A DNA stretch of 64,000 nt from an uncultured Bacteroidota bacterium (GTDB lineage: Bacteria; Bacteroidota; Bacteroidia; Flavobacteriales; Flavobacteriaceae): contig CABXUL010000003.1 in assembly GCA_902515395.1 (NCBI GenBank), positions 1-64,000 on the forward strand, given 5' to 3'. The notes under the pieces are model-generated. The model made no database searches, was not told the DNA's origin, and saw only the letters and a list, made by a program, of their open reading frames with translations. This document shows positions 43,201 through 52,848 of the stretch, in pieces (positions within the stretch are counted from its first letter, which is position 1; each line of letters starts with the position of its first letter). The position numbers and the translations under genes are program-made.

Positions 43201-44547
43201 TTAAAGCTTTTTTCTGTCAAAGGTTAATTTTCTTCCTAAGGAGGACTCAATTATTTCGCCTTGATCATAGACCAAGTTACCATTTACAAAAGTTTTTTCA
43301 ATATAAGCATCAAAGGTTGTTCCCTCAAATGGAGACCAACCACATTTGTATAGTATATTTTCCTTTGTAACAATTGTTTTTTTGTTCAAATCCACCAATA
43401 CCAAATCGGCAAAATAACCCTCTCTCAAATATCCTCGATTTTGAATCCTGAAAAGAATAGCCGGATTGTGACAAGCTTTTTCAACAAGTTTTTCAAGGGT
43501 GATTTTACCTTTTTTAGCCTGAGTTAATAAAGCAATTAAAGCATGCTGAACCAAAGGCCCTCCGGAAGGGGCTGAAGTATATAAATTTTGTTTTTCCTCA
43601 AGTGTATGCGGAGCATGATCAGTAGCAAGGATATCGATTCTGTTGTCATTAAGTGCTTTCCAGAGCTCATCGCGATCAGATTCTTTTTTAACTGCAGGGT
43701 TCCATTTTATTAGATTACCCTTTTCTTTGTAATCATCTTCTGAAAAATATAAATGGTGAACACAAACCTCTGCCGTAATTTGTTTGGAAACTAATGGTTT
43801 ATTATTGGAAAATAAATGGGTTTCCTTTGCTGTAGATAAATGAAAAACATGTAACCTAGCTCCTGTTTTTTTTGCCATTGCAATAGCTTTGGAGGAGGAA
43901 AGGTAGCAAGCGTCTTCACTTCTGATTTTAGAATGTTTTTCAATCGGAATATTATCCCCATATTTCTTTCTGTATTTCGATAAATTATTCTTAATAGTAG
44001 ACTCATCCTCGCAATGAACAGCTATAGGAAGAGTTGTTTTTGAAAAGATTTCTTCAAGAACTTTTTCATCATCTACAAGCATTTTTCCAGTTGAAGACCC
44101 CAGAAATAATTTTATACCAGCAACTTTTGTGTCATCTATTTTAATAATATCTTTTAGGTTTTCATTTGTACCGCCAAAGAGAAATCCAAAATTTGCTATG
44201 GAGCTTTTTTCAGCAATTGCATGCTTATCCAGCAGTGCATTAGAGTCAGTAGTTTGAGGTATGGTATTTGGCATTTCTAAAAAAGATGTTATTCCACCAG
44301 CTACAGCTGCTCTTGATTCACTTGCGATAGTAGCTTTGTGAGTCAAACCTGGCTCACGGAAATGGACCTGATCATCAATCCAACCAGGTAATAAATGTAA
44401 TCCCTTTGCGTCAATTACTTCCATAGAGCTTGAAGGGGAGATAGAATCGCAGATTGATGCAATTGTTTCACCTTTTATTAATAAGTCTTTTTGAATGATC
44501 TTTCCCTCGTTGACTAGGGTAGCGTCCTTTATTAAAATTTCCCTCAT
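43201..44547 (-). CDS. pyrC: Dihydroorotase
   Basis: A 448-residue amidohydrolase of pyrimidine synthesis. Metal ligands and motifs: LPGWIDDQVHFREPGLTHK, where the first His pair is modified as QVHF; AGGITSFLEMPNT; the carbamylated Lys in AGIKLFLGSS; CVHHLYF; LATDHAPHTLEEK. The replacement of the first metal His (D-x-H becomes D-Q-V-H-F) is compatible with type I DHOases (D.V.H.R) as written. It overlaps the glycosyltransferase gene by 4 nt. Confidence 0.92.
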   Translation of the reverse strand: MREILIKDATLVNEGKIIQKDLLIKGETIASICDSISPSSSMEVIDAKGLHLLPGWIDDQVHFREPGLTHKATIASESRAAVAGGITSFLEMPNTIPQTTDSNALLDKHAIAEKSSIANFGFLFGGTNENLKDIIKIDDTKVAGIKLFLGSSTGKMLVDDEKVLEEIFSKTTLPIAVHCEDESTIKNNLSKYRKKYGDNIPIEKHSKIRSEDACYLSSSKAIAMAKKTGARLHVFHLSTAKETHLFSNNKPLVSKQITAEVCVHHLYFSEDDYKEKGNLIKWNPAVKKESDRDELWKALNDNRIDILATDHAPHTLEEKQNLYTSAPSGGPLVQHALIALLTQAKKGKITLEKLVEKACHNPAILFRIQNRGYLREGYFADLVLVDLNKKTIVTKENILYKCGWSPFEGTTFDAYIEKTFVNGNLVYDQGEIIESSLGRKLTFDRKKL

Positions 44548-45266
44548 TTATTTAAGCCAAAAATATCATTAATTCTCAAAATTAAAACGCCTAATAAGCC
44601 TTCCCAAATAATTCTTCCGTCCATTTTTGACAACCCTAGGGTTCTGTTAGTAAAGATTATTGGATGTTCAATATAACTGAATTTTTTTCGCCATGTTTTA
44701 TATTTCATTTCAACCTGAAAAGCATACCCGATAAATTTAACTTTATCGAGAACTATTTCTTCCAATACTTCTCTTTTGTATCCAACAAAACCCGCTGTAG
44801 GATCTTTTATTGGCATTGAAGTTATTAATCTAACATAAACAGATGCCAAATAGGATAATATAATACGACCTAGAGGCCAATTGACAACATTTATTCCTTT
44901 AATATATCTAGAACCGATAACCATATCTTTACCTTCTTTTAAGTAATCAAGCATTGTACCAAGTTCACTTGGATTATGAGAAAAATCTGCATCCATTTCG
45001 AAAATATAATCATACATTTTATCCACAGCCCATTTGAATCCATGAATATATGCTCTACCCAGTCCATCTTTATTTTTTTTAACCTCCAAAAAAATCTTCT
45101 TGGGATATGATTTAATAATTTCTTTTACAATAGTTGCTGTTCCATCAGGAGAGGAGTCGTCAACTACTAAAACATCAAATTTCTTTTCTCTAATTGTGGC
45201 TTCAATTACTTTTTTTATGTTTTCAGCCTCATTATAAGTTGGAATAATAACCAGTGCTTTTTCCAT
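44544..45266 (-). CDS. Dolichyl-phosphate-mannose-synthase-like glycosyltransferase (GT2)
   Basis: A 240-residue GT2 enzyme. Nucleotide-sugar binding VIIPTYNEAENI and DVLVVDDSSPDGTATIV, the DxD-type EMDADFSHNP, and GSRYIKGINVVNWPLGR as in polyprenol monophosphomannose synthases. No long C-terminal membrane region is present. It transfers a sugar to a polyprenyl phosphate at the inner membrane. It overlaps pyrC by 4 nt and is divergent from the DUF4271 gene. Confidence 0.93.
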   Translation of the reverse strand: MEKALVIIPTYNEAENIKKVIEATIREKKFDVLVVDDSSPDGTATIVKEIIKSYPKKIFLEVKKNKDGLGRAYIHGFKWAVDKMYDYIFEMDADFSHNPSELGTMLDYLKEGKDMVIGSRYIKGINVVNWPLGRIILSYLASVYVRLITSMPIKDPTAGFVGYKREVLEEIVLDKVKFIGYAFQVEMKYKTWRKKFSYIEHPIIFTNRTLGLSKMDGRIIWEGLLGVLILRINDIFGLNK

Positions 45267-45292
45267 AGGTAGATTGTAAATTTACTAAATCA

Positions 45293-45994
45293 ATGGAAAT
45301 AAAACTTTGTGTGAGAATACTTCCTTATTTTTATTTCATGTTTGAATTGATAAATAAATTAAGGCAAAATGAAGATTGGGTAACATTACTAATACTATTA
45401 GTTTTTTTTCTAATAGTTTCTTTATACAGAAGAAACCCCAATCAAACAACTATTCTTTTGAAATTTTGGAAAATTAATAGCTTTTCAATTATTAATCAAA
45501 AAGAACAGTTCTTCAATCCCTTAAGTTTATTCAATTTTATTTTATTAGCTGTGATTTTTATTAGCTATTCTCTACTAGGTTATTTTTTTTATGAAAGAAT
45601 CCTTTCCAGTTCACTCGGAAAAATTCCATTTCTATATTTTATTATTTCTGTAACCTTAATTGTTAGTTTCAGATACTTTTTTTTGAAAATGGCTATTTGG
45701 TACTCAGGTTTAACTGAAATATTAACGAGAGCAATTTATAATAGCTTAAGGTTCCACGGATCGATTAGTATTTTTGTTTTATTCAATTTTGTAATATTCT
45801 ACTATGGTTCTAATCAAATCCAAGATTTAATTTTATTAACATCGATAGCGACCTCAATATTAATAATTATTTCACACACCATATTATATTTTAAAATTGC
45901 ATTACGAGAACCACAATACTCTTTTTATATATTTTTATATATTTGTGGTTTTAAGTTAGCGCCCTGGCTTTGGCTCTACAAAATATTTTATTAG
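45293..45994 (+). CDS. DUF4271 membrane protein
   Basis: A 233-residue protein with about six transmembrane helices, matching the Bacteroidota family DUF4271 (pattern NPLSLFNFILLAVIFISYSLLGYF, later CGFKLAPWLWLYK). The Met at codon 16 (MFELINKLRQNEDWVT) is a plausible alternative start. It precedes hemD by 24 nt, an arrangement familiar in Flavobacteriia. Function unknown. Confidence 0.85.
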   Translation: MEIKLCVRILPYFYFMFELINKLRQNEDWVTLLILLVFFLIVSLYRRNPNQTTILLKFWKINSFSIINQKEQFFNPLSLFNFILLAVIFISYSLLGYFFYERILSSSLGKIPFLYFIISVTLIVSFRYFFLKMAIWYSGLTEILTRAIYNSLRFHGSISIFVLFNFVIFYYGSNQIQDLILLTSIATSILIIISHTILYFKIALREPQYSFYIFLYICGFKLAPWLWLYKIFY

Positions 45995-46018
45995 GATTTT
46001 ATAAATAATAGATAAAGT

Positions 46019-46762
46019 ATGAAAGTGAAGACTATTTTAGTGTCACAACCTGAGCCTGCAAGTGATAAATCTCCATATTCTAGGTTGAAGGAGAAGCACA
46101 AATTAAAAATCGATTTTCGTCCTTTTATTCATGTTGAGGGATTGACCGCCAAAGAGGTGCGGTTACAAAAAATTAACTTCTCAGATTATAACAATATAAT
46201 ACTAAATAGCAGAAACGCTGTTGATCACTTCTTCAGAATTACTGAAGAAATGCGTTACAAGGTTCCTGATGCAACAAAATACTTTTGTCAATCTGAGGCA
46301 GTTGCTAACTACCTTCAAAAATATGTTGTTTATCGAAAAAGAAAAATATACGTAGGGGATAGAAGTATAAATGATTTGGAAGCCATTTTCAAGAAATTTC
46401 AAAAAGAACGTTTCTTACTTCCAACATCTGATGTTCTTAAGCCAAGTATACCAAGTTGTTTAGACGAGATGGGGGTTAATTGGGATAGAGCACAATTATA
46501 CAGAACAGTTGTGAGTGATCTTTCAGATTTGAGAGATGTATACTATGACGTTTTGGTTTTTTTTAGCCCCTCTGGTATTGAATCACTTTTAAAAAACTTT
46601 CCTGATTTCCAGCAAAAAAACACCCGAATAGCAGCCTTTGGAAATGCCACTGAAAAAGCAGCCGACAAAGCTAAGCTCAGGATCGATATTAAAGCTCCTA
46701 CACCTGAAGCCCCTTCAATGAGTATGGCGATTGAAAAATATATCCGCACTCTAGGAAATTAG
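46019..46762 (+). CDS. hemD: Uroporphyrinogen-III synthase
   Basis: A 247-residue protein with the two-lobed HemD fold: KTILVSQPEPASDKSPYSRL, IILNSRNAVDHFF, YFCQSEAVANYL, then YDVLVFFSPSGIESLLKNFP and IAAFGNATEKAADKA. It closes the ring of hydroxymethylbilane in heme synthesis. Sequence conservation in this family is low, but all family segments are in order. Confidence 0.9.
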   Translation: MKVKTILVSQPEPASDKSPYSRLKEKHKLKIDFRPFIHVEGLTAKEVRLQKINFSDYNNIILNSRNAVDHFFRITEEMRYKVPDATKYFCQSEAVANYLQKYVVYRKRKIYVGDRSINDLEAIFKKFQKERFLLPTSDVLKPSIPSCLDEMGVNWDRAQLYRTVVSDLSDLRDVYYDVLVFFSPSGIESLLKNFPDFQQKNTRIAAFGNATEKAADKAKLRIDIKAPTPEAPSMSMAIEKYIRTLGN

Positions 46763-46769
46763 ATTTTAT

Positions 46770-47147
46770 CTATAATGATTTAATTTTAAGAATTCTAATA
46801 ATCAAAATTATCCAAGCTGAAATTAATAAAGTTCCACCTAATGGAGTGACGGGACCTAAAAATGACAGATCTGTTGAAAAAAATTTTTGAAGGCATAGTA
46901 AAAAAATACTAAAACTGAAAAGTAAAGTTCCCCAAAAAAATAGACGAAAAATCAAAATATTTTTTGGAATTTCAAATCCGCCTATAATAAGCATGCTAAG
47001 TCCATGATACATCATATACCTTATTCCTGTTTCAAAAGCATCAAACTTCTGTATATCTAAATAGGATTTCAAAAAGTGACTTGCAAAGGCACCTAGAACA
47101 ACAGATAAGAGCGCAAAACATGCCCCTGCCAATTTAAATTTTCTCAT
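46770..47147 (-). CDS. DUF423 membrane protein
   Basis: A 125-residue protein with four transmembrane helices, matching DUF423 (YwdK/YgdD type): start LAGACFALLSVVLGAFASHFLK, DAFETGIRYMMYHGLSMLIIG, and end LGPVTPLGGTLLISAWIILI. Function unknown. It is convergent with hemD, with 7 nt between stops. Confidence 0.92.
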   Translation of the reverse strand: MRKFKLAGACFALLSVVLGAFASHFLKSYLDIQKFDAFETGIRYMMYHGLSMLIIGGFEIPKNILIFRLFFWGTLLFSFSIFLLCLQKFFSTDLSFLGPVTPLGGTLLISAWIILIIRILKIKSL

Positions 47148-47242
47148 AATTATAATTTAAAATAAAAATAACTTTTAAATGTTAATTAATTTAAACTATT
47201 AACTAAATTCATAGTCTAGATTAAATTTTTTAACTCAAATAA

Positions 47243-47713
47243 TTGAAAAAGGAAAATAATAAAGTACTTATAGATGGATTGGATAAAGTAATCCTTAAGG
47301 CACTGATGACAAATGCGAGAAAGTCTATTAATGAAATAGCGAAAACTGCAGGAATATCTGGTGCTGCTGTCCATCAACGGCTGAAAAAGCTTGAAAAAAC
47401 TAATCTTATATCGGGATCACAGCTAATCATTAACCCTAAAGTATTGGGATATAAAACTATGGCTTTCATCGGAATATACCTAGACAAAGCAATTAGAAAT
47501 CCTGAGGCCGTTAAACAACTTGAAAAAATCCCAGAAGTAATAGAATGTCACTATACTACTGGAAATTGGAGTATACTTATCAAAATTCTTTGTGAGGATA
47601 ACCAGCATCTAATGAATGTATTAAATCACAAAATACAAACCATTGAAGGAGTATCTAGAACAGAGACCTTTATTTCTCTTAACCAACAAATCAAAAGACA
47701 GATTCAGCTTTAG
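47243..47713 (+). CDS. Lrp/AsnC family regulator
   Basis: A 156-residue regulator with a TTG start. The N-terminal HTH is LDKVILKALMTNARKSINEIAKTAGISGAAVHQRLKKLEK and the C-terminal RAM/effector domain is FIGIYLDK...IPEVIECHYTTGNWSILIKILCEDN. Amino-acid-responsive control of metabolic genes is inferred from the family. It is convergent with the SemiSWEET gene; its targets are not evident. Confidence 0.92.
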   Translation: MKKENNKVLIDGLDKVILKALMTNARKSINEIAKTAGISGAAVHQRLKKLEKTNLISGSQLIINPKVLGYKTMAFIGIYLDKAIRNPEAVKQLEKIPEVIECHYTTGNWSILIKILCEDNQHLMNVLNHKIQTIEGVSRTETFISLNQQIKRQIQL

Positions 47714-47728
47714 AGTTTTTATAAACTA

Positions 47729-47995
47729 TTAATTCTTTCTATTAATCAATGCAAAAACAATTATGAACAATTGTAGGAGGCCTGAAATTATATTAGCGAT
47801 AATTACAGCCAAACTTTTAATCAAAAAACCGTAGTAGAGCCATATGCAGATCCCTATCAGCATAATTACATACATTGAAACTGAAACCCCTTTAGCATTT
47901 TTATTTTTCCAAATTTTAAAGACCTGAGGTACAAATGCAAAAGTGGTAAAACTAGCAGCGATAAGTCCTATTATCTCAATTTGGATAGAATTCAT
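47729..47995 (-). CDS. SemiSWEET transporter (PQ-loop)
   Basis: An 88-residue protein with three transmembrane helices, the size of a SemiSWEET. The PQ motif is in TFAFVPQVFKIWKNKNAKGVS, and the second helix carries WLYYGFLIKSLAVIIANIISG. Two copies form a sugar uniporter. Its start codon overlaps the leuS stop by 1 nt, so it is probably co-transcribed. Confidence 0.93.
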   Translation of the reverse strand: MNSIQIEIIGLIAASFTTFAFVPQVFKIWKNKNAKGVSVSMYVIMLIGICIWLYYGFLIKSLAVIIANIISGLLQLFIIVFALINRKN

Positions 47996-50808
47996 TAAGT
48001 TACAATATTGATTATTTTACCTGGAACAACGATGATTTTTTTAGGTAAGCTGCCACTTAGTTGAGATAGTGTTTTTTCTTCATTCATTACCTCCTCTTTA
48101 ATTTGTTCAATCGTTAATTCTAAAGAAAGTTTTATTGTAAAGCGCATCCTTCCATTAAAGGAAACAGGATACTCCTTTACTTTTTCTTCTAATTTACTAG
48201 GATCGAATTTTGGGAAAGGCTCAAACGCAATGCTATTACTGTTACCTATTCTCATCCATAATTCTTCAGCAAAATGGGGAGCAAATGGAGAAAGCAAAAC
48301 CAAAAGTGGTTCCAAAACCTCTCGATTAGAACACTTCAATGCCGTCAGTTCATTGATACATATCATAAAACTACTGACACATGTATTAAAAGAAAGACGC
48401 TCAATATCTTCAGTAACTTTCTTGATGGTTTGATGAACAACTTTTAGGCTTTCCGCGCTTGCTACTTGATCATTAACCAAGAAATGGTCTTCTTGATAAA
48501 ACAACTTCCAAAACTTCTTGAGAAAGTTATGGACTCCGGAAATACCTGCAGTATTCCAAGGTTTATCCTGCTCAATAGGACCTAAAAACATTTCATACAT
48601 TCTAAGGGTATCTCCTCCATATGTATCACAAATCTCATCTGGATTTACAACATTGTGTTTTGACTTTGACATTTTTTCTACCTCCCTACCAACAATGTAT
48701 TTTCCGTCCTCTAGAATGAATTTAGCATTTTTGAAGTCTTTTTGCCAACTCCTAACTTTATTTATATCCAACTGATTACTGGAATTGACTAAAGAGACGT
48801 CAACATGGATGGGCTCTACCTCATAATCTTTTATAAGACCTTTGGATAAAAATTTTTGTGTTCCCTTTTTTCGATAAACAAATGCAGAATTCCCAAGTAT
48901 CATACCTTGATTTACTAATTTCTTTGCATACTCATCCACTTTCAAGTATCCCAAATCAAACAGTACCTTTTGCCAAAAACGCGAATACAAAAGGTGACCA
49001 GTTGCATGCTCATTACCACCCATATAGAAATCAACTTCTTTCCAGTAATTAATTGCCTCGTCTCCTACAAATTGCTTATGATTTGATGTGTCCATATAGC
49101 GATTAAAATACCATGAACTTCCAGCCCATCCAGGCATGGTATTTAATTCAATAGGGAAAATAGTTTTGTGATTAATTTGATTATTAGGTACGACTTTTTC
49201 GTTTACTTCATCCCAAGCCCAGTTTTTAGCATTACCTAATGGAGGTTTTCCATCAGGTGTTGGGAGATATTTTTCTACATCTGGTAATTCTAATGGAAGA
49301 TTTTTCTCCGATATGGGATATGGAACTTCTGACTTAAAATATATTGGTATTGGCTCTCCCCAATATCGCTGACGACTAAATATAGCATCTCTTAGTTTGA
49401 AATGAACTGCTCCCTTTCCATAATTATTCTCCTCTAATTCTAAGATAATTTTTTGAATTGCCTCCTTATAATTCATACCATTTAAAAAACTTGAATGGAT
49501 GAGTTTTATATTTCCTTTTTCTACATAGGCTTTTTTACTAACATCAATACCATCAAAAATATTAATGATTTGAAGTTTAAAGTGTCGTGCAAAATCAAAA
49601 TCTCTTTGATCCCCGCTAGGGACAGCCATTACTGCTCCCGTTCCATAACTGGCTAAAACATAATCCCCAATCCAAATAGGAATTTTAACTTTAGTGAACG
49701 GGTGAATCGCATATCCTCCAGTAAAAACACCACTAATATTTTTCACTTCAGCCTGCCTTTCCCTTTCCGATTTAGTTGAAACCTTTGCGATATAATCTTC
49801 GACCTCTTTTTCTTTCTCAGGCGTAGTTATTGATTTGACCAATCCATGCTCTGGAGCAAGTATCAAATAGGTTACTCCGAAAATAGTATCAGGTCGGGTT
49901 GTAAAAATCTCTATTTTGTTTTTGTTATCCTTAATTTGAAAAAAAATACTGGCGCCAATAGATTTCCCAATCCAGTTTCTTTGCATTTCTTTTAGTGAGT
50001 CTGGCCAGTTGACTTGGTCTAAACCTTCTAATAATCGATTAGCAAAAGCACTAATTCGCATACTCCACTGTGTCATTTTCTTCCTGATAACAGGATGCCC
50101 CCCGCGTTCTGAAACACCATTAACGATCTCATCATTAGCCAAAACAGTTCCTAAAGCAGGGCACCAATTAACTTGCGTTTTAGATAAATAGGTCAAACGG
50201 TATTTTAGTAAAATCTTTTCTTTTTCTACTTCAGAAAAGGCATTCCATTCATTTGCTTCAAATAACTGAGTATCTTTTTCACAATGGGCAAATACTTTAT
50301 GATTCCCCTCTCTTTCAAAATCTGAAATCAATTCTGTAATTGGAAAGGCCTTATCTTTAGAAGTATTATAATAAGAATTAAATAATTTAAGGAAAATCCA
50401 TTGCGTCCAACGATAATATTTCGGATCTGAGGTCTGAACCTCCCTAGTCCAATCGAATGAAAAACCCATTCGGTCTAGTTGCTTACGATATCTTTTTATA
50501 TTGGCCTGAGTTGTCTTGGCAGGGTGCTGGCCAGATTGAATTGCATATTGTTCTGCAGGTAATCCAAATGAATCATAACCTTGAGGATGTAAAACATTAA
50601 ATCCTTGATGTCTCTTGTAACGCGCAATAATATCACTTGCTATATAACCTAAAGGATGCCCAACGTGGAGCCCTGCTCCAGAGGGATAAGGAAACATATC
50701 TAAAATATAAAACTTTGGTTTTTCGCTTTTATTATGGGCTTTAAAAGTTTGATTACTCGCCCAAAACGTTTGCCATTTTTTTTCAATTTGCTGAAAATCA
50801 TATTTCAT
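47995..50808 (-). CDS. leuS: Leucyl-tRNA synthetase
   Basis: A 937-residue class I synthetase. HIGH motif PYPSGAGLHVGHPLGY, an editing domain (TTRPDTIFGVTY, GTGAVMAVPSGDQRDFDFA), KMSKS motif VEKMSKSKHNVVNPDEI, and the anticodon-binding domain. Size is slightly above the E. coli enzyme. It charges tRNA-Leu and has post-transfer editing. Confidence 0.98.
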   Translation of the reverse strand: MKYDFQQIEKKWQTFWASNQTFKAHNKSEKPKFYILDMFPYPSGAGLHVGHPLGYIASDIIARYKRHQGFNVLHPQGYDSFGLPAEQYAIQSGQHPAKTTQANIKRYRKQLDRMGFSFDWTREVQTSDPKYYRWTQWIFLKLFNSYYNTSKDKAFPITELISDFEREGNHKVFAHCEKDTQLFEANEWNAFSEVEKEKILLKYRLTYLSKTQVNWCPALGTVLANDEIVNGVSERGGHPVIRKKMTQWSMRISAFANRLLEGLDQVNWPDSLKEMQRNWIGKSIGASIFFQIKDNKNKIEIFTTRPDTIFGVTYLILAPEHGLVKSITTPEKEKEVEDYIAKVSTKSERERQAEVKNISGVFTGGYAIHPFTKVKIPIWIGDYVLASYGTGAVMAVPSGDQRDFDFARHFKLQIINIFDGIDVSKKAYVEKGNIKLIHSSFLNGMNYKEAIQKIILELEENNYGKGAVHFKLRDAIFSRQRYWGEPIPIYFKSEVPYPISEKNLPLELPDVEKYLPTPDGKPPLGNAKNWAWDEVNEKVVPNNQINHKTIFPIELNTMPGWAGSSWYFNRYMDTSNHKQFVGDEAINYWKEVDFYMGGNEHATGHLLYSRFWQKVLFDLGYLKVDEYAKKLVNQGMILGNSAFVYRKKGTQKFLSKGLIKDYEVEPIHVDVSLVNSSNQLDINKVRSWQKDFKNAKFILEDGKYIVGREVEKMSKSKHNVVNPDEICDTYGGDTLRMYEMFLGPIEQDKPWNTAGISGVHNFLKKFWKLFYQEDHFLVNDQVASAESLKVVHQTIKKVTEDIERLSFNTCVSSFMICINELTALKCSNREVLEPLLVLLSPFAPHFAEELWMRIGNSNSIAFEPFPKFDPSKLEEKVKEYPVSFNGRMRFTIKLSLELTIEQIKEEVMNEEKTLSQLSGSLPKKIIVVPGKIINIVT

Positions 50809-50889
50809 TTAAGGACTTCTTTGAAAGTATAAAAATAAGCTTATTGACCGAAAGGAAAAAGTTTACCAATCTCAGGGTGTTTTTTATTG

Positions 50890-51804
50890 ATGGTTTTTTA
50901 TTTTTACGTAAAAAATTTAACTTCATTGAAGCAGTTACCTGAAGAAAAATTCAATAAACGAAGGTTGATTTCAACCTATTTATCTGTAGTAGTGAGCATC
51001 TCTTTAGTTCTTTTGCTGACAGGAATCCTGGGAATACTATTATTAAATTCAAAAAAAGTTGCTGACCATTTTAAAGAGCAGATTGTTATGACGGTCTATA
51101 TTAAAGATTCCGCAAAAGAAATTGAATTAAAGCAAATACAAAAAACCTTGAGTCTAAATTCGGCTACCAAAAAAGTGAATTTTGTCTCAAAAAAAGAAGC
51201 TTCTTTGCGTCACGAAAATGAAATTGGTGAAGATTTTATCGAATTTTTAGGCTATAATCCTTTGATGAATTCCATTGATGTTTATTTTAAAGCATCTTTT
51301 TTGAATCCTGCAATGGTTTCTAAACTTAGTAAGGACCTAGAACGCTATGGCTATGTGAGTGAAGTGGTTTATGATCAGCCACTGTTAGAACTATTGGACG
51401 ATAACATAAAAAAAATCACCTTTGGGATGATTCTTGCTGGTGGTCTTTTTATTTTGGTGGCAGTTTTATTGATCAATAGCTCGATTCGACTTTCTATTTA
51501 CAATAAAAGACTAATAATAAAAACTATGCAATTGGTTGGCGCGACGAAAAGCTTTATTAGAAGGCCTTTCATCAAAACCCACTTATTTATGGGTTTTATC
51601 GGAGCAATTATTGCTATAGTAGGTTTGGGAATTTTAATCTATGAGATGGATAATTACTTTCCTGAATTAAAAATCTTAGAGAACCCCATTGAACCTGCAT
51701 TAATTTTTACTGCAATTCTTGCTCTTGGCTTGGGGATCACTCTAATTAGTACTTTCTTTGCTACACAACGTTATTTAAATCTTAAATCAGATGCTATTTA
51801 CTAA
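50890..51804 (+). CDS. ftsX: Cell division protein FtsX
   Basis: The track starts at TTG 50887, but the adjacent ATG at 50890 is more likely (304 aa). One N-terminal transmembrane helix (about 27-48) is followed by a periplasmic domain (VADHFKEQIVMTVYIKDSAKEIELKQI) and three C-terminal helices of the FtsX permease fold (TFGMILAGGLFILVAVLLINSSIRLSIYNKR, MQLVGATKSFIRRPF). It forms a complex with FtsE to control septal peptidoglycan hydrolases; ftsE is not in the window. Confidence 0.92.
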   Translation: MVFYFYVKNLTSLKQLPEEKFNKRRLISTYLSVVVSISLVLLLTGILGILLLNSKKVADHFKEQIVMTVYIKDSAKEIELKQIQKTLSLNSATKKVNFVSKKEASLRHENEIGEDFIEFLGYNPLMNSIDVYFKASFLNPAMVSKLSKDLERYGYVSEVVYDQPLLELLDDNIKKITFGMILAGGLFILVAVLLINSSIRLSIYNKRLIIKTMQLVGATKSFIRRPFIKTHLFMGFIGAIIAIVGLGILIYEMDNYFPELKILENPIEPALIFTAILALGLGITLISTFFATQRYLNLKSDAIY

Positions 51805-51813
51805 TTTATTGCT

Positions 51814-52059
51814 ATGAGTAAAGAAAAAGAAATCAAAAAAGAATTTTTATTTGGTAAAAGAAACTTTCGATTACTTTTAATTGCTTTATCATTTATATCA
51901 CTTGGATTTATTTTAATGGTAGGAGGTGGAAGTAAAGATCCCAATGTTTTTAATCCAGAAATTTTTAGCTTTCAAAGAATTCGTCTTGCTCCAACATTTG
52001 TATTGTTGGGGTTTGCAATAGCAATTTTTGCCATTTTAACTCCGTCTAAAAAAAGTTAA
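51814..52059 (+). CDS. DUF3098 membrane protein
   Basis: An 81-residue protein with two transmembrane helices matching DUF3098: FLFGKRNFRLLLIALSFISLGFILMVGGGSKDPNVFNPEIFSFQRIRLAPTFVLLGF. The family occurs in Bacteroidota between ftsX and uppP, as here (9 nt after ftsX, 1-nt overlap with uppP). Function unknown; a link to the envelope or division is suggested by context only. Confidence 0.92.
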   Translation: MSKEKEIKKEFLFGKRNFRLLLIALSFISLGFILMVGGGSKDPNVFNPEIFSFQRIRLAPTFVLLGFAIAIFAILTPSKKS

Positions 52060-52847
52060 TGAGCGTACTAGAATCGCTTATTTTAGGAATTATTCAGGGG
52101 CTTACAGAGTTTTTACCCGTTTCTTCAAGTGGACACTTAGAACTTGTAAAAGCCATTTTTGGAAATGATTACGGGCAAAACCAAAGTTTACTAATTACAC
52201 TTAACCTTCATGCAGCAACTGCTTTGAGCACTATTTTTGTTTTTAGAAAAGACATCTGGTTAATTTTTTCTGATGTATTTCGTTTTAGAAAAGGTGAAAG
52301 TTTAGATTTTTCTTTGAAAATATTAATTTCAATGATGCCAGCAGTTTTAATTGGACTATTTTTTGAGAACTTCATTTCATCCTTATTTGATGGGAAAGTT
52401 TTATTGGTAGGAGTAATGCTGACCATAACAGCTATATTACTTTACCTGGCCGATCAAATAAATGAAAATAATAGTTCGATAGGTTTTAAAAATGCATTTT
52501 TAATTGGTTTAATTCAAGCGGTGGCGATTATTCCAGGTGTTTCTAGAAGTGGTGCAACCATTGCCCTTGCAGTAATTCTCAAAATTAACAGAGACAAAGC
52601 CACCCGTTTTTCATTCATAATGGTCATTCCTTTAATTTTTGGCAGCATGGCAAAAAGTCTTCTTGAAGGAAATTTATTAGCTGAGTCTCCAAATATTATC
52701 ACTTTAATAATAGGCTTTTTAAGTGCTTTTATTACAGGAATATTTGCGTGTAAGTGGATGATTAGTTTGGTAAAAAAAAGTCAATTAAAGTATTTTAGCT
52801 TTTATTGTATGATTGTTGGTCTAATATCTATTGTATATTCCCTTTGA
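52059..52847 (+). CDS. uppP: Undecaprenyl-diphosphate phosphatase
   Basis: A 262-residue membrane enzyme (BacA/UppP) that recycles the cell-wall carrier lipid. The two active-site motifs are GLTEFLPVSSSGHLEL near the N-terminus and IIPGVSRSGATIALAVILK about two-thirds along. About eight helices. It overlaps truB's ORF and is in the ftsX-DUF3098-uppP-truB unit. Confidence 0.96.
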   Translation: MSVLESLILGIIQGLTEFLPVSSSGHLELVKAIFGNDYGQNQSLLITLNLHAATALSTIFVFRKDIWLIFSDVFRFRKGESLDFSLKILISMMPAVLIGLFFENFISSLFDGKVLLVGVMLTITAILLYLADQINENNSSIGFKNAFLIGLIQAVAIIPGVSRSGATIALAVILKINRDKATRFSFIMVIPLIFGSMAKSLLEGNLLAESPNIITLIIGFLSAFITGIFACKWMISLVKKSQLKYFSFYCMIVGLISIVYSL

Positions 52848-52848
52848 A